This document shows, piece after piece, positions 49,901 to 61,900 of a stretch of 64,000 bases of DNA (positions are counted from its first letter, which is position 1; each line of letters opens with the position of its first letter). Location: NCBI GenBank assembly GCA_017562135.1, contig QEYB01001046.1, forward strand, positions 3,348,001-3,412,000, written 5' to 3'. Source of the stretch: Dipylidium caninum. Taxonomy: Eukaryota > Platyhelminthes > Cestoda > Cyclophyllidea > Dipylidiidae. A model generated the notes under the pieces. It searched no databases. It was not told the origin of the DNA and saw nothing but the letters and a program-made list of their open reading frames with translations. The position numbers and the translations under genes were made by a program.

Positions 49901-51843
49901 GATCAGAAATCCCCAAATGGCACGATTTTATTCGCCATGCTAACTGCCGAACGAGTGAATGGGCGATACTCTCCACCAAAGCTTCCGTCTGCTGCTGCAA
50001 CAATTCACTGTAGCTATTAGTGGGATTGGCGATGCGTTGGAGAAAATCAAAGAAAGTGGATTTATCTCGTTTGAGATTCCTGAATGCAATTTAATTGCAG
50101 TCATCGAGAACTCATCCTCAAATTATTATAAATCGCTGTTTGTCAAACACCGTGGCAAATCCTCGCGCGGTCATAAAAGGGAATTTTATCTTGCGCAATT
50201 ATTTCGTCAGTTAAATAACTAAAAGAAGCCTCGCTATCAAGTTGCGCCGTGAATGAACGAGCTCCAGGCCTCGAGGAGACTTGGCCGTTGACAAAGACCC
50301 TTCTTGCGGCACTTAGCGAGCCTGTCTGTGTGCATCTTCAACAACTCGTGTAGATGAATGTGAGGTTATTTCGCCTGGATCTTGAACCAATTTCAAATTA
50401 CACTTTTTGACGACTACTGCTTTATGAGGGAAAATTACCTGGCCCCAAAGTCAACATTGAAGGCGAAAAACAGGGCCAAGGGTGCGGTTGACCTCGCGGC
50501 GCTCAATACTAGCTCGTCGGTGGAATATAGTCGAGTGCCTTGTTCAGCCCGTGCGCCGCTAAGTAGGCGTTCTTCCACCCTAAGCAGTGGATGTGGAGTT
50601 AAGGCGTTAGGAGCCTCGTTAAAATCCATTTTTATGACGCTTTAGGGCTAGGTCTCTGGCGAAAATCAAGAGGTTATAAGGAAACAGGCACGGGGCAGCC
50701 TTTTCTCAGCAGACACTTGCACTCAGAGTGTGCACCCGCCACACCCGAGGTACATCCTTGCTAATAACAACCCCTGTTCGGCCTTGCGGGAGAATGGTCG
50801 GAGGTCTAGCACATGCTCCACAGCACACTTTGGCATATCCCCTCTTTGGTTGTTCAACACCTCGGGCAATGGTTTCAATGAGAAGTGAATTATACAGAAT
50901 GCACTGAACTGACGGAAATTCTTCGAATCCGCAGTTAGGTCAGGTAGTTCACGTTCTCAATCTTCTACTTCCCCGCCAAAATAGGCAGGAGTAAGACTGT
51001 GGAAAGAAGGTGAGCTCTTTTTACAAAATTATAGAGTGTGAACAAGGAGCCTCGGTGCCTCACATCGAAGAGTGGGAAGGGGAGGGAGACATAATTGAAA
51101 TAACGCGGTGGAATTTGTCAGTGAATGTCGACGAGGAATGCGTCTTCGCTAACGACCCTGGCGTTCCTCAAACACTTCAGCTGAATCGAATTCACATCCA
51201 GTTCAACCCCGTCAACCGTCTCTATAAGAAAACATTGCGTCGGGAATAACGGGCACCAAAACTGCATAGGCGGGGGGGACTTAACGTCCAAACCCAATGT
51301 GCCACAGATGCAGGGGAAAGGCTTAGCCCCTAGCCATCAGGCGACCAAAAAGTTTTGGCACTGCTTACAAATTCCTTCCACACGCCAAAGGGGTGGGCTT
51401 CCGCAGTTCTCCCGTCCGTTGATATACTTTCCGTCTCACGAATGACAAAGTTCTAATTATTGTCTCATGAAGGAGCAGACAACTGTCGACTTCCCTTCCG
51501 CCTACTTTCCATGCGGTTGTCCGGATCAAATGAGGCAGAAGAAAGTCACCCAATGGCGAGTGCTCGGGGGGAGGAAGAGGTGGTTGAATATGTGCCTATT
51601 ATCTCGTTACCCAGTGCGCAACTGCTCGCAGTCCCTCTGATAATTTTGTCCTTCGTCTTGGGCTTTAGATGCTTGGCTCGCTCACTGACCAAATCCATCG
51701 ACGCCTAATTTGCGTTATGTCTTCCCTTCGTCGCAAGGGGTGAGGGTGGCGGCAAGAGACGGACGCTCCTAGTGTGGAAGACGTGGAGTACACTGGGGTA
51801 ATCGTAGAGGCTGGCTTGGCTTCGTCTGCTCCGCCAACGGCAT
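46936..51843. other. Stretch without recognisable genes
   Basis: About 4.9 kb of mixed composition. Open frames up to about 100 codons occur on both strands, but none shows a family motif, a consistent exon structure or a clear donor and acceptor pair. A C-run lies just before it, at about 46344-46354. Any 3' untranslated region of the protocadherin gene would be at the right end. Confidence 0.45.
47023..47058 (+). repeat. Perfect 18-bp tandem duplication
   Basis: The unit CCAAGGCAGGTAGGAATG occurs twice back to back (47023-47040 and 47041-47058) and is followed by CC. It lies in non-coding sequence and looks like a simple slippage or duplication product. Confidence 0.8.
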
Positions 51844-54800
51844 TCATGGGCACGGACTCGCACGACTGTGCCAGTTGATGTAAATGCAGAAGAGTTGTTT
51901 CGCCACTCCATTCGTGTTCAGCAACCCGCGAGCTCCTGACAGCGGTGAAACATCCACACATTTGCAGTGACGGCATGTGGTTTTTGCAGCCCTGTCAACA
52001 CTGGAGGTCTTCCCCAATGAAATGCCTCGTCGAGAGGTTGTCGATGAGGCTGGTCGTGAGTGACTTGTGGTCAGTGGAATGCTGCTTCCCTCAACACTCC
52101 ACGTGGAGACCATAAAGTTGTGCGAGAGACGAGGGACAGGAGAGAGCTGTGGAACCGTGTTGAGCTTGGGGGGCAAAGGAGTAGACAGGCATGAACTACG
52201 CCCCATTTGACCCGCATGCCAGTGGGGGAGAGTGGGGAGGGTGAGGCCCCACCACGATTGCACACACTCTTTTTGGCCTGCATGTGGCAAGATATGAGTT
52301 GTAGATTTGACTTAGTTCAGCGAGACTGTTGCGGAAGGTACACAAAACGTTCCGTCTGCCTGTTACTATCTAAAATCGTCTCACTTAACGGTTTGACGTC
52401 GCAGATAATTGACACTAATGCATTATGATAATGAGTTCCATACTTGGACAGCATTTTTTGCCCCTAATGTTAATACATAAAAATAATTAATGGAACTAGC
52501 AATCGTTAACTCCTTGCATATATTTTCTACCAGTGGATGTCGCCAGAATGTCTTTCCCCGCGGGAGGTGATGGCTGCAGTCATACCCTTAAGTTACAGGA
52601 AATCTGATTTCCCAAGGTTGCAAAAAGACATCCAAGGGAATTCTCACGAAATTATGAGGGACGAAATGTTGCACTCATCGTATGGCCGAAGGTCTGACAG
52701 TTCAATCTACGGCACATTCCTTCTCTGACGTTTTGAAAGTTTTCACAACAACCGAAACCTCTGGACTGGATGGCGTTAGTTAATCCAGCCGAAGAATTCG
52801 GGATCAACTCCGCAGGTGGTTACGTGTCTCCCATGTAGACTAACTCCCATTTACCGTGTTTTACAAACGGTCCTTCCACATACATAAGTATGAGGCATTT
52901 TGTTACCAATATCTGAGTGGGCTTAGCACAATTGTTGCTGGTGATAAAGTTCCTGTCAATGTGTTAGAGATCAGATAGGATTATCCCATTAAGGGAAAAT
53001 TCCTCGTCTCCCCATCACTGCCAAATTGGCAAAAGGTCGGTAGCTGTACTACCTCCTTCTTACTCCTCTTTCACCTTTCTTACGGAAGCAAGACGTCATC
53101 GTCGAACACTCAGGCCCAAAAATCCGTAGGAGGCCTTGAATAACTGGACCACTCGAGCCTTTTCAACAATGTGTCTTCGTCGGGGGGTCCAAATCTTCTG
53201 TCACATGCTTTTCAATGTTAAATTGCCTAGATTCCTAAACTCCTCCATCGTCGCAAACGAGTTGCTCGAAACACTATTTGGACATTCTCATCTCACCACG
53301 AACTAGGTTTGAGCAAGCATGAAGATCTCAAAGGATTCCCCTCTCTTGAATTTCCAGGTATTATGGTGGACTTATACATTTCTCCTTGTGGCTCACAACT
53401 CCTGACGACACTTTTTTATTTGCAACAAAAACAAGGACCATTCAATACGACAGGGTTGTGCGGACAGCACAACAGCGCAAAACTTTGACTACTCGGGTTA
53501 AATTACCGACCACATAACCAAAACACCTTTGCAAATGAATAAAATTCTAATTTCATCGCTAAGTGAACCTACCCTCTGTACTTTCTGATGTATCAAAGTT
53601 ACCAAGGATGGGAGTGAGGCGGCTACCGGAGGAGTCTATTTTGAAACGGCACTTCTTCTGTGCGTCGCCGCGAATCGCCTCCAGGTTCACCCCAGTCGAC
53701 ATTGTAGTCGGCGGCTCCTCCTCAGTGATGTTCGGTGTACTCTTCGCCAGGGCGTCACACATACCTGGCGAATGTATTCTTCGTGGCGATTGGTAATAGA
53801 CCCCGGTATGATGTTTAAGATGACCGTAGGGATACTCTACCTCGTAAGTTTCGGGATTCAAAGTCATGTAACATCGGCCGGTGGAGTCTGGAACGGTCTT
53901 ACTTAAATCATTGGCTGCATCACTGGTCGAAGTCGCGTTATTTGGCAGAGTTGAGCAAATGTGTCGGAAGTAGCGCGGACCCGAGGGATCCACCACAGTT
54001 TTGGCTGTGTAGACCGCTGTCTCGGCGCCCTGATTGGCTCGTTGGAAGGTCGTCGTGGTGCATATTGAGGGGTGTTGGGAAACGATCAAAGCTGGTGAAA
54101 ATCGACCGAATAGACCGTCTGTTGATTTCAAAGCCTTGTCCGCCGCTAAGAAATGACCTTTCAGGTAAAGAGTAAACATGTCTATTAGGGCGGATTATCG
54201 GGCGTCAGATTATTTTTTGTGGATCAAGAGCATTCTGGTACACACAAGCTCTTAAAAACGCGTCAGATATGCAAATTCGAAAAAAATACGGAGATCCTCG
54301 TGGTGATTTCGGTTAGCTTCATTGAAGGTCGATAGGAGGGGAAATCACTTATACGCATCAAAGATTTGTGTCGGGATTTCATCAATAAGGCAGGAGGAGA
54401 AATCGCCACTGACACCTTTTCTCGTCTTGTGAGAAATGGATGATCCACATCGTCGTCAGAACTAGCGAGTGACAGTTATCAGCCAGTTGTGCCTACACAG
54501 CAGGCTTATTACATTAAGGAAATGGGTTTCCAAAATAATAGTTCCGGAAATAAACCTCAAAACGAAAGGTCACACCGGTCCTCAAAAGGGAGTCGCTGCC
54601 CCTTTTTCCTCCTTAGCTGGTGAGACAGTGAGTGCACCCATTGCTTAACAGAGACAATTAATAATGACAATTAAATACTGAGGCAATTGTGGGCCTCATT
54701 GAGAATAACTGGAAGTTGAGACGTCTCTCCCCCTTGAAAAAATGGCCTAAATTAGGTTATTCGTGGGTGTTAGACCACCTAACAATCATGAGCACTTGAC

Positions 54801-55921
54801 TAAATTAACCAAGCACACAGGGCCTTTAGAGGCGTAAGAGTTTTGTTTTTTGTCCGTTGAGTATTGTGAACTGCCTCACCGGTTGCACTCATGTAATGTG
54901 ATTGTCCATCGAAGGTGGCCGTGCCAGACTTAGAAGAATCCAGAGTGAAGCCTGACTTGGCACTGGAGTCCTGCGAGAGTTGGGGGCACCAAGTGTGTGG
55001 TTTCACCTGAGCAACACGGACTATGCCCACGCCTGAAGCGCTGCCAACCTCCGTCTGCGCGTCCACGCTCACCTCGCGTGGTGAGTGGATCTGTCTACAG
55101 CGCAGCAACACGATTGCCATTATGAGGAGAACTGAGACAAGGAGGGTGATGATGATCATCACGATCATGACCAAAAGATCACGGTCAATATAACCATTCT
55201 GCTGTTTTAAATAGCTGTTGGAGGAGAAATGAGGACTATTTCCGTTAGTGTGGGCGCCGTCTGATGAACGACCGTCGGAAGGAAAGTTATCTGTACTCTG
55301 GACGATGATTCGAAGAAGCGAGGTATTGCTTCGTGGGGGGTTCCCCCCATCGGTGGCTTTGAGAGACAGGGCGAAGGAGTTGGGGGTAGCCTGGTCGTTG
55401 GTGGAGTGGTTAACGTTGCTTACTTCCAGGGCTTTTGTCAGGTAGAGCGTTCCAGAGAGATGATCCAGGTCAAAGTACTTCTGGCTATTCCCGCGCACTA
55501 TCTCGTACTTTATTTGACTGTTCACTCCAAAGTCAGGGTCGACGGCCTCTAGACGTGCGACGACCGTTCCGACTGTCGAGTAGGCGGAGATATTTATGCT
55601 GGCTGCCTGGGGACGTGGAGGAGGATATATCCACTGGGGTGCGTTATCGTTGATGTCTTCGACGCGAACGACGACTGTCGCGAAGGCAGACAGGGGCGGT
55701 TCACCGCTGTCTGTAGCTACCACTGAGAAAGTGAGGATGGGCACCTGTTCTCGATCGATTGGCACAGAGTTGGTATAAATCTCGCCTGTCGGTGTAATGG
55801 TGAAGAGACGGCTCGCACGAATGCCCTCGTGTGCAGCTAAGTTCCCTTCATCATTAATGTGATAGCGCACGCGATTGTTCTTCCCATCTGCATCACGATC
55901 CGTAGTGTGTACTTTTCCTAC
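51844..55921 (-). CDS. Protocadherin, last two ectodomain repeats to C terminus (5' part not found)
   Basis: A type-I membrane adhesion protein of the cadherin superfamily. Exon 55921-54880 encodes the end of one cadherin repeat and one full repeat: DRDADGKNNRVRYHI, PIDREQVPILTFSVVATDSG, RVEDINDNAPQW, AVDPDFGVNSQIKYE and LKATDGGNPPRS. These carry the classic calcium-binding DxD, DxNDNAP and DxGxN motifs. A membrane helix follows (DLLVMIVMIIITLLVSVLLI, about 55190-55100) with a basic stop-transfer (LLRCRQ). Exon 54145-53573 joins in phase 1 (SAT-A-ADKALKSTDGLFGR) and is a Ser/Thr-rich cytoplasmic segment. Exon 52277-51844 joins in the same phase (EG-QKECVQSW) and ends in TGA; it is the least certain. 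No conserved catenin-binding region is visible, as expected for a protocadherin. The remaining ectodomain and signal peptide are not seen up to position 64000, so a large intron probably follows upstream. Confidence 0.85.
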
Positions 55922-58900
55922 CTAAAATTAATGTTGCCGTCACTGTACTACTGAAAACAGATCAAAGTAGATGACTTGGTGTTTTTAAGGAGATTGAAGA
56001 TTAATGTGGGGACCGTGACACTTCGTTCCCGCAAAAGGTACCACTCCAGTATGCCAACTCAACACGAGGTTATTTGAGATATCCAACCTAACAGCATCCA
56101 CTCAGTGTTTAAACAGAGTTCCACTCCTAAAGTGCAGGGAATATGGTTCTGTTCCCCCAAATAAAGTGACTTCATCTTGTATTAGCAAAGTCGCAATGGT
56201 GGATTCATTCATCCCTAAATTGACAATTTTAAGTTTCTGCACCCTGCGGATGACAAAATCATGTACCTTTAAAGCCTATTTACTTCACTATTTTTTGCAA
56301 AAAGGGGGCTTAATCAACGAGTCTATGGCATTCCATGTGCAGGTGATGTTTTTTCCATCCGTCTGAAGCACGGGACAGTGTGGAGATCACAGTTTCGTAC
56401 GTGCCGACGCAAGCGACCGGGCGTGCTCACGCAACCCCCCCACCCTCCGCACCGATTCGGCGCCGCTCAGGGAGATCTGCCCGTGCGAGCGGTCCTCTCG
56501 GCAAAGCCTTGAGCTGACGGTAAACTTGGACGTTTTGTCCACTTCCGACAACACTGACCCAAGTGGCAGAAAGGTGGGTTTTGCACCCGCGGCAGTGCCA
56601 TGCATGCTGGCATTAACGTGACCAGTGCGCGTAACCCCGCGATTGCTGCCAGTCCACTCCAGACCAGACTGAGCGTAAATACCGGAATTGCTGGAATAGT
56701 GTGGAATTATTTATGGCAGCAAACTCGGCGAAAGTCCCCAAGCAAATGACCAATTATCTTACCGGCAACCTCACTCCTATTAAAAGACGTTTGAGGCAGG
56801 CTTGGGGAATAAGCTTTGCCGAAAAGCGGTTGAGGATTGACTTCTATGGGGTAGAAAAGAGCTTGATGTTTGTCTCCTAGTGAAAGGGAGGAGCCTGGTA
56901 AAAACGGTGGTGCACGACTCGTTTTACTCATGAAAGCCAAATAAAACACTTTGAGTTTGCTACAATCATTTCCGCCCTGAGTAACTCTATATGGACATTC
57001 GCTAACCTAGAAAATTACTTTAAATGAAGGATACGAAACCCACCGGAGTAAAAATTCACTTGCTATGTGCATTTTAAGTGAAGGTTTGTTCATCATCAAC
57101 AACAACCTTCAACTCTCTCTTTCGGGGCGATTTGTCCAACTGAAGATCGACTGGACCAAATCGTGGCCTCTCCTCCAAAACAAGTCATTTTACAGTTTCT
57201 CTGAGTTAACTGAGTCCGGTAGTCTAGAAACTATGTAAATGCCTTGATTTTTCACCAATGAGTCGCGCGACTAGCACAATTATCCGAGAACTTTGTGACT
57301 CTGCAGAATCACATTTTACTTGCTAGCCCACCTCCGACTGCGGCATCATGGAGCGCTGACGACCAAAAGTTCCCCTGTCCAGCCGAAGGGCTTGTGGAGG
57401 AGTAACCTGGGTGGACGGAAGTAGGGCAGAGCGGCGAGCGGCGGGAAGAATATGCTCCTCTGGGTGATCTGGTGGCCTCAGAGACAGACTCCGTGAGTTA
57501 AATTGGTGACAATACTCAGGAATGTCTCAAAAACTCTACTGTTTATCTCACTTCACTTTAAGTCACAATATCACATGAATTTTCACACGCCGGTTTTTGC
57601 AATTCAGCGTAGATGAAATGTCGCTTTATTAGGGAGGGAATTAACAATCAAATCTAATGCTAAATCGACTGTGTGAAGCTGCAAATTTGCCGAGGTCTTA
57701 CGAAAGAAGGATATGTGTGTTTGGAAGTCGATTTACCCTAAGAAAAAAATTGCCCACGACAGAAGCAAAAAGTTGATGGCCGAAAGAGGAAATCGTCAGA
57801 CCAAAACCGATTCACCGAAGCGCTGCGCAGCCTATTCCTCCACAAATTGAAGTCGTCCTCGGTGCCTATTTACTTCAGGTGCTTCCGAAATAAGCAGTAT
57901 TCCCTCTTTCCTCTCGTTTGTCAACTGCGTCCTACAAATTCTGCTGACAACTTTTTGCCAAAACTCTATGCCCTGGTCGTCACTGGCACTTTGTCGTCCT
58001 CTCTTCCAAGATGGTCTGGGCAAGCTGTACCCTTTTTGTGCTGACCTCCATGAAATCTAAGTTGTGGACTTTTGGGGTAACCTCCCGCGAACTCATTTTG
58101 GCTGGCACCTGAAAAGAACGGCTTGAAAAAAGTCGCATTTAAACTTACCACTGCGCTCAAAGATGGGTGGTAGTGTTATTACCATTGTTAATGGATGGAG
58201 AATGCTCGAGGCGACGGGAATTTCCGAAGTCAACTCTTATGAATAAAATGGCTTAACCAGCATCGAGGCTTACTATTGCATTGTGAATTCGAGGCGTCAA
58301 AAAACGGACCTTCCCGTCCCCAAAATCACTCGAAAGGCAATGCCCCTTTACACTGGGGACGTCGCAGCAGGCAGAAACCTGGCTGGAGTGCGAGAAGCTG
58401 CGCGCGTGAACGTTTAAGTAGGTTACTCAAGTCGGAGTGCGCTTCCCAAGCTTTGGTGCGGACGGCGTGAGTGCCTCTGTGGCAAAATGAAACTTTTCGC
58501 AACTTTCGCCTCCGGGCATTTGACGTTCGAAAAAGACAGGGTTCATGTTCTTGCCACCCACTTTAATACAGACGACAACAAGATCAAGATGTGCTTCTAA
58601 ACAGCCCGAATTGGCGGGTAACAAACACTATCGTTAAAAAAATACTTTCTTGACTGATTCAGTCAAATCGTAGTGCCACTGTAGATAATGCGGAGCGATC
58701 TCAAAATGCGCAATCATTTTAACTACTCGAATTTCGAGCACCGCCTGAAGATCCAATGCATTTGTAAATACGAAGGGGAGGAGAACAACACGCATATCCT
58801 CCCAAATTAACGGCCGTATTAAAGAATAATGAATTCATGTTCTCGGTACACAGATGAACCCTCAGCTGTGCGTTTTTTATACCTATTTGTAGTTCGTGAA

Positions 58901-61900
58901 ATATACTACTCTTGGTTTTAGCTTCCTAGGATGTGTGCACGGAGTAATAAACCATACTAGAGCAACATATTTCAGATCTGGACATAAAGATAGGGCAAAG
59001 TGTCCGTTGTAATCTTCAAGTTTGTGCTTTGGAATACCTCAAGGAAGCGCATGGTGGGCTTTTGACGGAGAAGGCCTGCTTCCTTCGACGCACCACAACT
59101 AGAACTGTCTGGTTAAGCCAGAATGCACCTGGTAGTTGGGAAGAAACCCCTCGCTTCAGCGCCCCAGCCCAGCTTGGGAGCGAGCGTCGTGTTGGACTGA
59201 GCGCTGTACCAGTCTCCGTTGGGGTGTCTCGCTTTCCTGCTCGTCACTTACGCTCCGCCTTGCCAGCTGTGGCATGACAGTCGCGCGTGTCACTTTTCCA
59301 GTCTGGTAGAACGATGGGGCGGCTAGCAAAATTAAGTCTTCGACCTCCGTGGGCTCAGATATGGGTCGCTTAAACCTCACGATGCCAATCGGTCTCGAAT
59401 AATGCTGCAATTTCATCATACCAAAGTAGGGACGCCTCGTTGTAAATCCTCCTCTGTACATAAAAATGGTGTCCACGCACTGCTAAATAAGTAAAAACGG
59501 TGTAAGCTGATCGCGGGATACCATTAGTATGCTGTGTAGAATTTTAGAATATGTTCACATAACGTTAGTTTTCAGTCGCCCTAAAAATAGACCTTCCAAA
59601 CTCAGGTTACTCACTGGACACGTTGGGAGCCCAACGTGGCCGGGGCTGCTGGTACTTGGTCATGGGAGGTCGGAAAAACTAGGTGACCTTATCGCGTCTG
59701 GTGTGGTTTATGTTTCCAAGGCGATAAAATTTACTCGAATTACCATAAAAATAAACCTGATTGATTGCAAATTAACACCAATAATGATAGGCCAAACGGT
59801 TGACAATCAGGGGGATCTGAGATTTCTCGAGGAACATATTCGCACGCGGAGACGGTCCTGCTACCCTGCCCAACTCTCGCCGTGCAACCTGTCTCGGAGG
59901 GGCGTTTCAAGTCGCGCCTAAGTCGGACACTGCCGAAAAGCAGCTGACGGTCAATCCGCCCGACCACGCAGCGCGCAGCGCAGTGTCGCTCCGCCTTCTG
60001 TGCTGAACGCATCACCTTATTGCTGTCCTCTTGATTGAATTACTTCCGCTTATGCGGGCTTCCCTACGAGTTGGGTTGCAGGAAGGGGAGGCGGAAATTT
60101 GATCACCGCGATCTCGGGGACGCAGCGTCAATGAATTCACGAAAGCCGTGCAGTAGGCTGTTAAGAGCCTGATTAAGCAACTAACTCATTCTGGTATCTC
60201 GACACGTGAGGTAATTGATAGCTTGGCAACAGCTATGTTGGAGAGAGAAGGGGGGAATGGAAGTTCGCTGCAATGACAGGAAGGTGGAAAGGTTTCGGTG
60301 AAGCCTACACTGCGCTAACCGTAACGTAAGTAAAAAAATGATGGGGACTCTTCCCAGTTCTCGGGATGACAAACCAGAACTCGGTGCAAATTCAAACGGC
60401 GTTTAGCAGTGACAAGGAAAGCCAAGACTGTGTTTGGGAAACCGGTGTGATGCTAATCCTGCAGAAGAAAGTTATGAGCACTTCTTCGAGAGGGTAAATA
60501 TATTTTCTCTTGCTACCAAAACGCCTCACTTGTAGGTAAAATCGGGAAGTTCTGAAAAGCACTAAGCCAAACTGGCAGATGAACATTTTGAACGAACCCT
60601 TTTTTGGAGAAATTATCATTCATCTGAATTACTCCCTTTTGGTAATCACACAGGATGGAGCATGAAACTGGTGTTTTTCGAAATACATGAAAAAGTCTTA
60701 TTTGCGAAGAGGTCAGCATCCGTCTGAGCAACAGTACTGCGACTCTGTAGGTGAGGCCATGGACAATTTGCCATACTCAGTCGATTGAGAAGTTTTATTA
60801 ATAAAACACCGAAGCGGTTATGTGAGTCTGCCCCAATGTAATACTTGAATGTATGACGGGAAGAAATAATTTTCCAACTGTTTCCTTTGATTAGACTTTC
60901 ACCAATGTTGCCTGCCCGCTTCCCGGTCCAATGCTATCGTCAAAGCAGAGGGGTCCGGGATGGAACCGCATGACAGCACTGTTTTCCTCAATTATTTACC
61001 CCGTTCCGGTCTAGCAGAACAGTCTAATTAATAATAATGTGTGATAAATTATTCATTATACCTTATGTACTCATTTGCGCATAAGTGACTGTCACAAAGA
61101 CAGGACCGAGGACTCCCTGTGGACGCAAACCCCCGAATCCGCCCGCGTCCCATTCCATTCTCCACCATTGCTTGCCTATCCACTACTGAACATTACACGG
61201 CCTCATACTCTGCCTCGTTAAATACTCCCCCTTCCTCCCATCAATCCTTTCTACTCCTCCCAACCGCCCCAGTTTCTTATCACAAATGAAGACGGATTTG
61301 TTCTTAGGATCTTGCACGCCCGAGTCCCTCAGTGATCCACGAGCTTCTCTGCATCCCAGTAGCATTCGCGAACAGTTGGTGTATTTCTTAAGGACAAGAG
61401 GGAGCTGCGGCAGCAATCAGATAATTTGCTACCGAGAGAAAGTTTTTCCCAGTGCAACCCGCTTCAACTGAGTTGAAGGTAAGGATGCGTGGGAATCCTC
61501 CTCAGTTTTACCGATTTTCTCCACCCAAGTGGGACCAGGAGAGCATGGGTTGTTGCTCAAGACGGGGGAAAATATATCAAACCTCGCACGATAAAGACAG
61601 AAATTGTGGAGGAGACAGGCATAGTCAGCTTATTCTGAAGGAAAAAGCTAAATACTCTCATAGTGGTGTGATTCCGAAAAAGTCAGGTGCTGTAAAAATA
61701 CCTGTGGGTGATTTATGCATCCACTTACGCCGATCATTATACAAATGTCGGGTGAGAACGTTCGCGTCTGCACCTGACTGTTGTGCTGTGCGCATTTCAT
61801 AAATCCCGCTCTTCCGCTCTCCCGCCCGCTCCCTCTGCCCCACTCGTTCCGGCTCTCTGCCGCCGATGCGGGCTCGCCGCTCGCCGAAAGTGACCGTTCA

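Noticed and set aside
56387..56710. Additional protocadherin exon on the minus strand
   Set aside because: The frame has none of the cadherin motifs (DxNDNAP, LDRE, DxD) expected for ectodomain sequence upstream of 55921.
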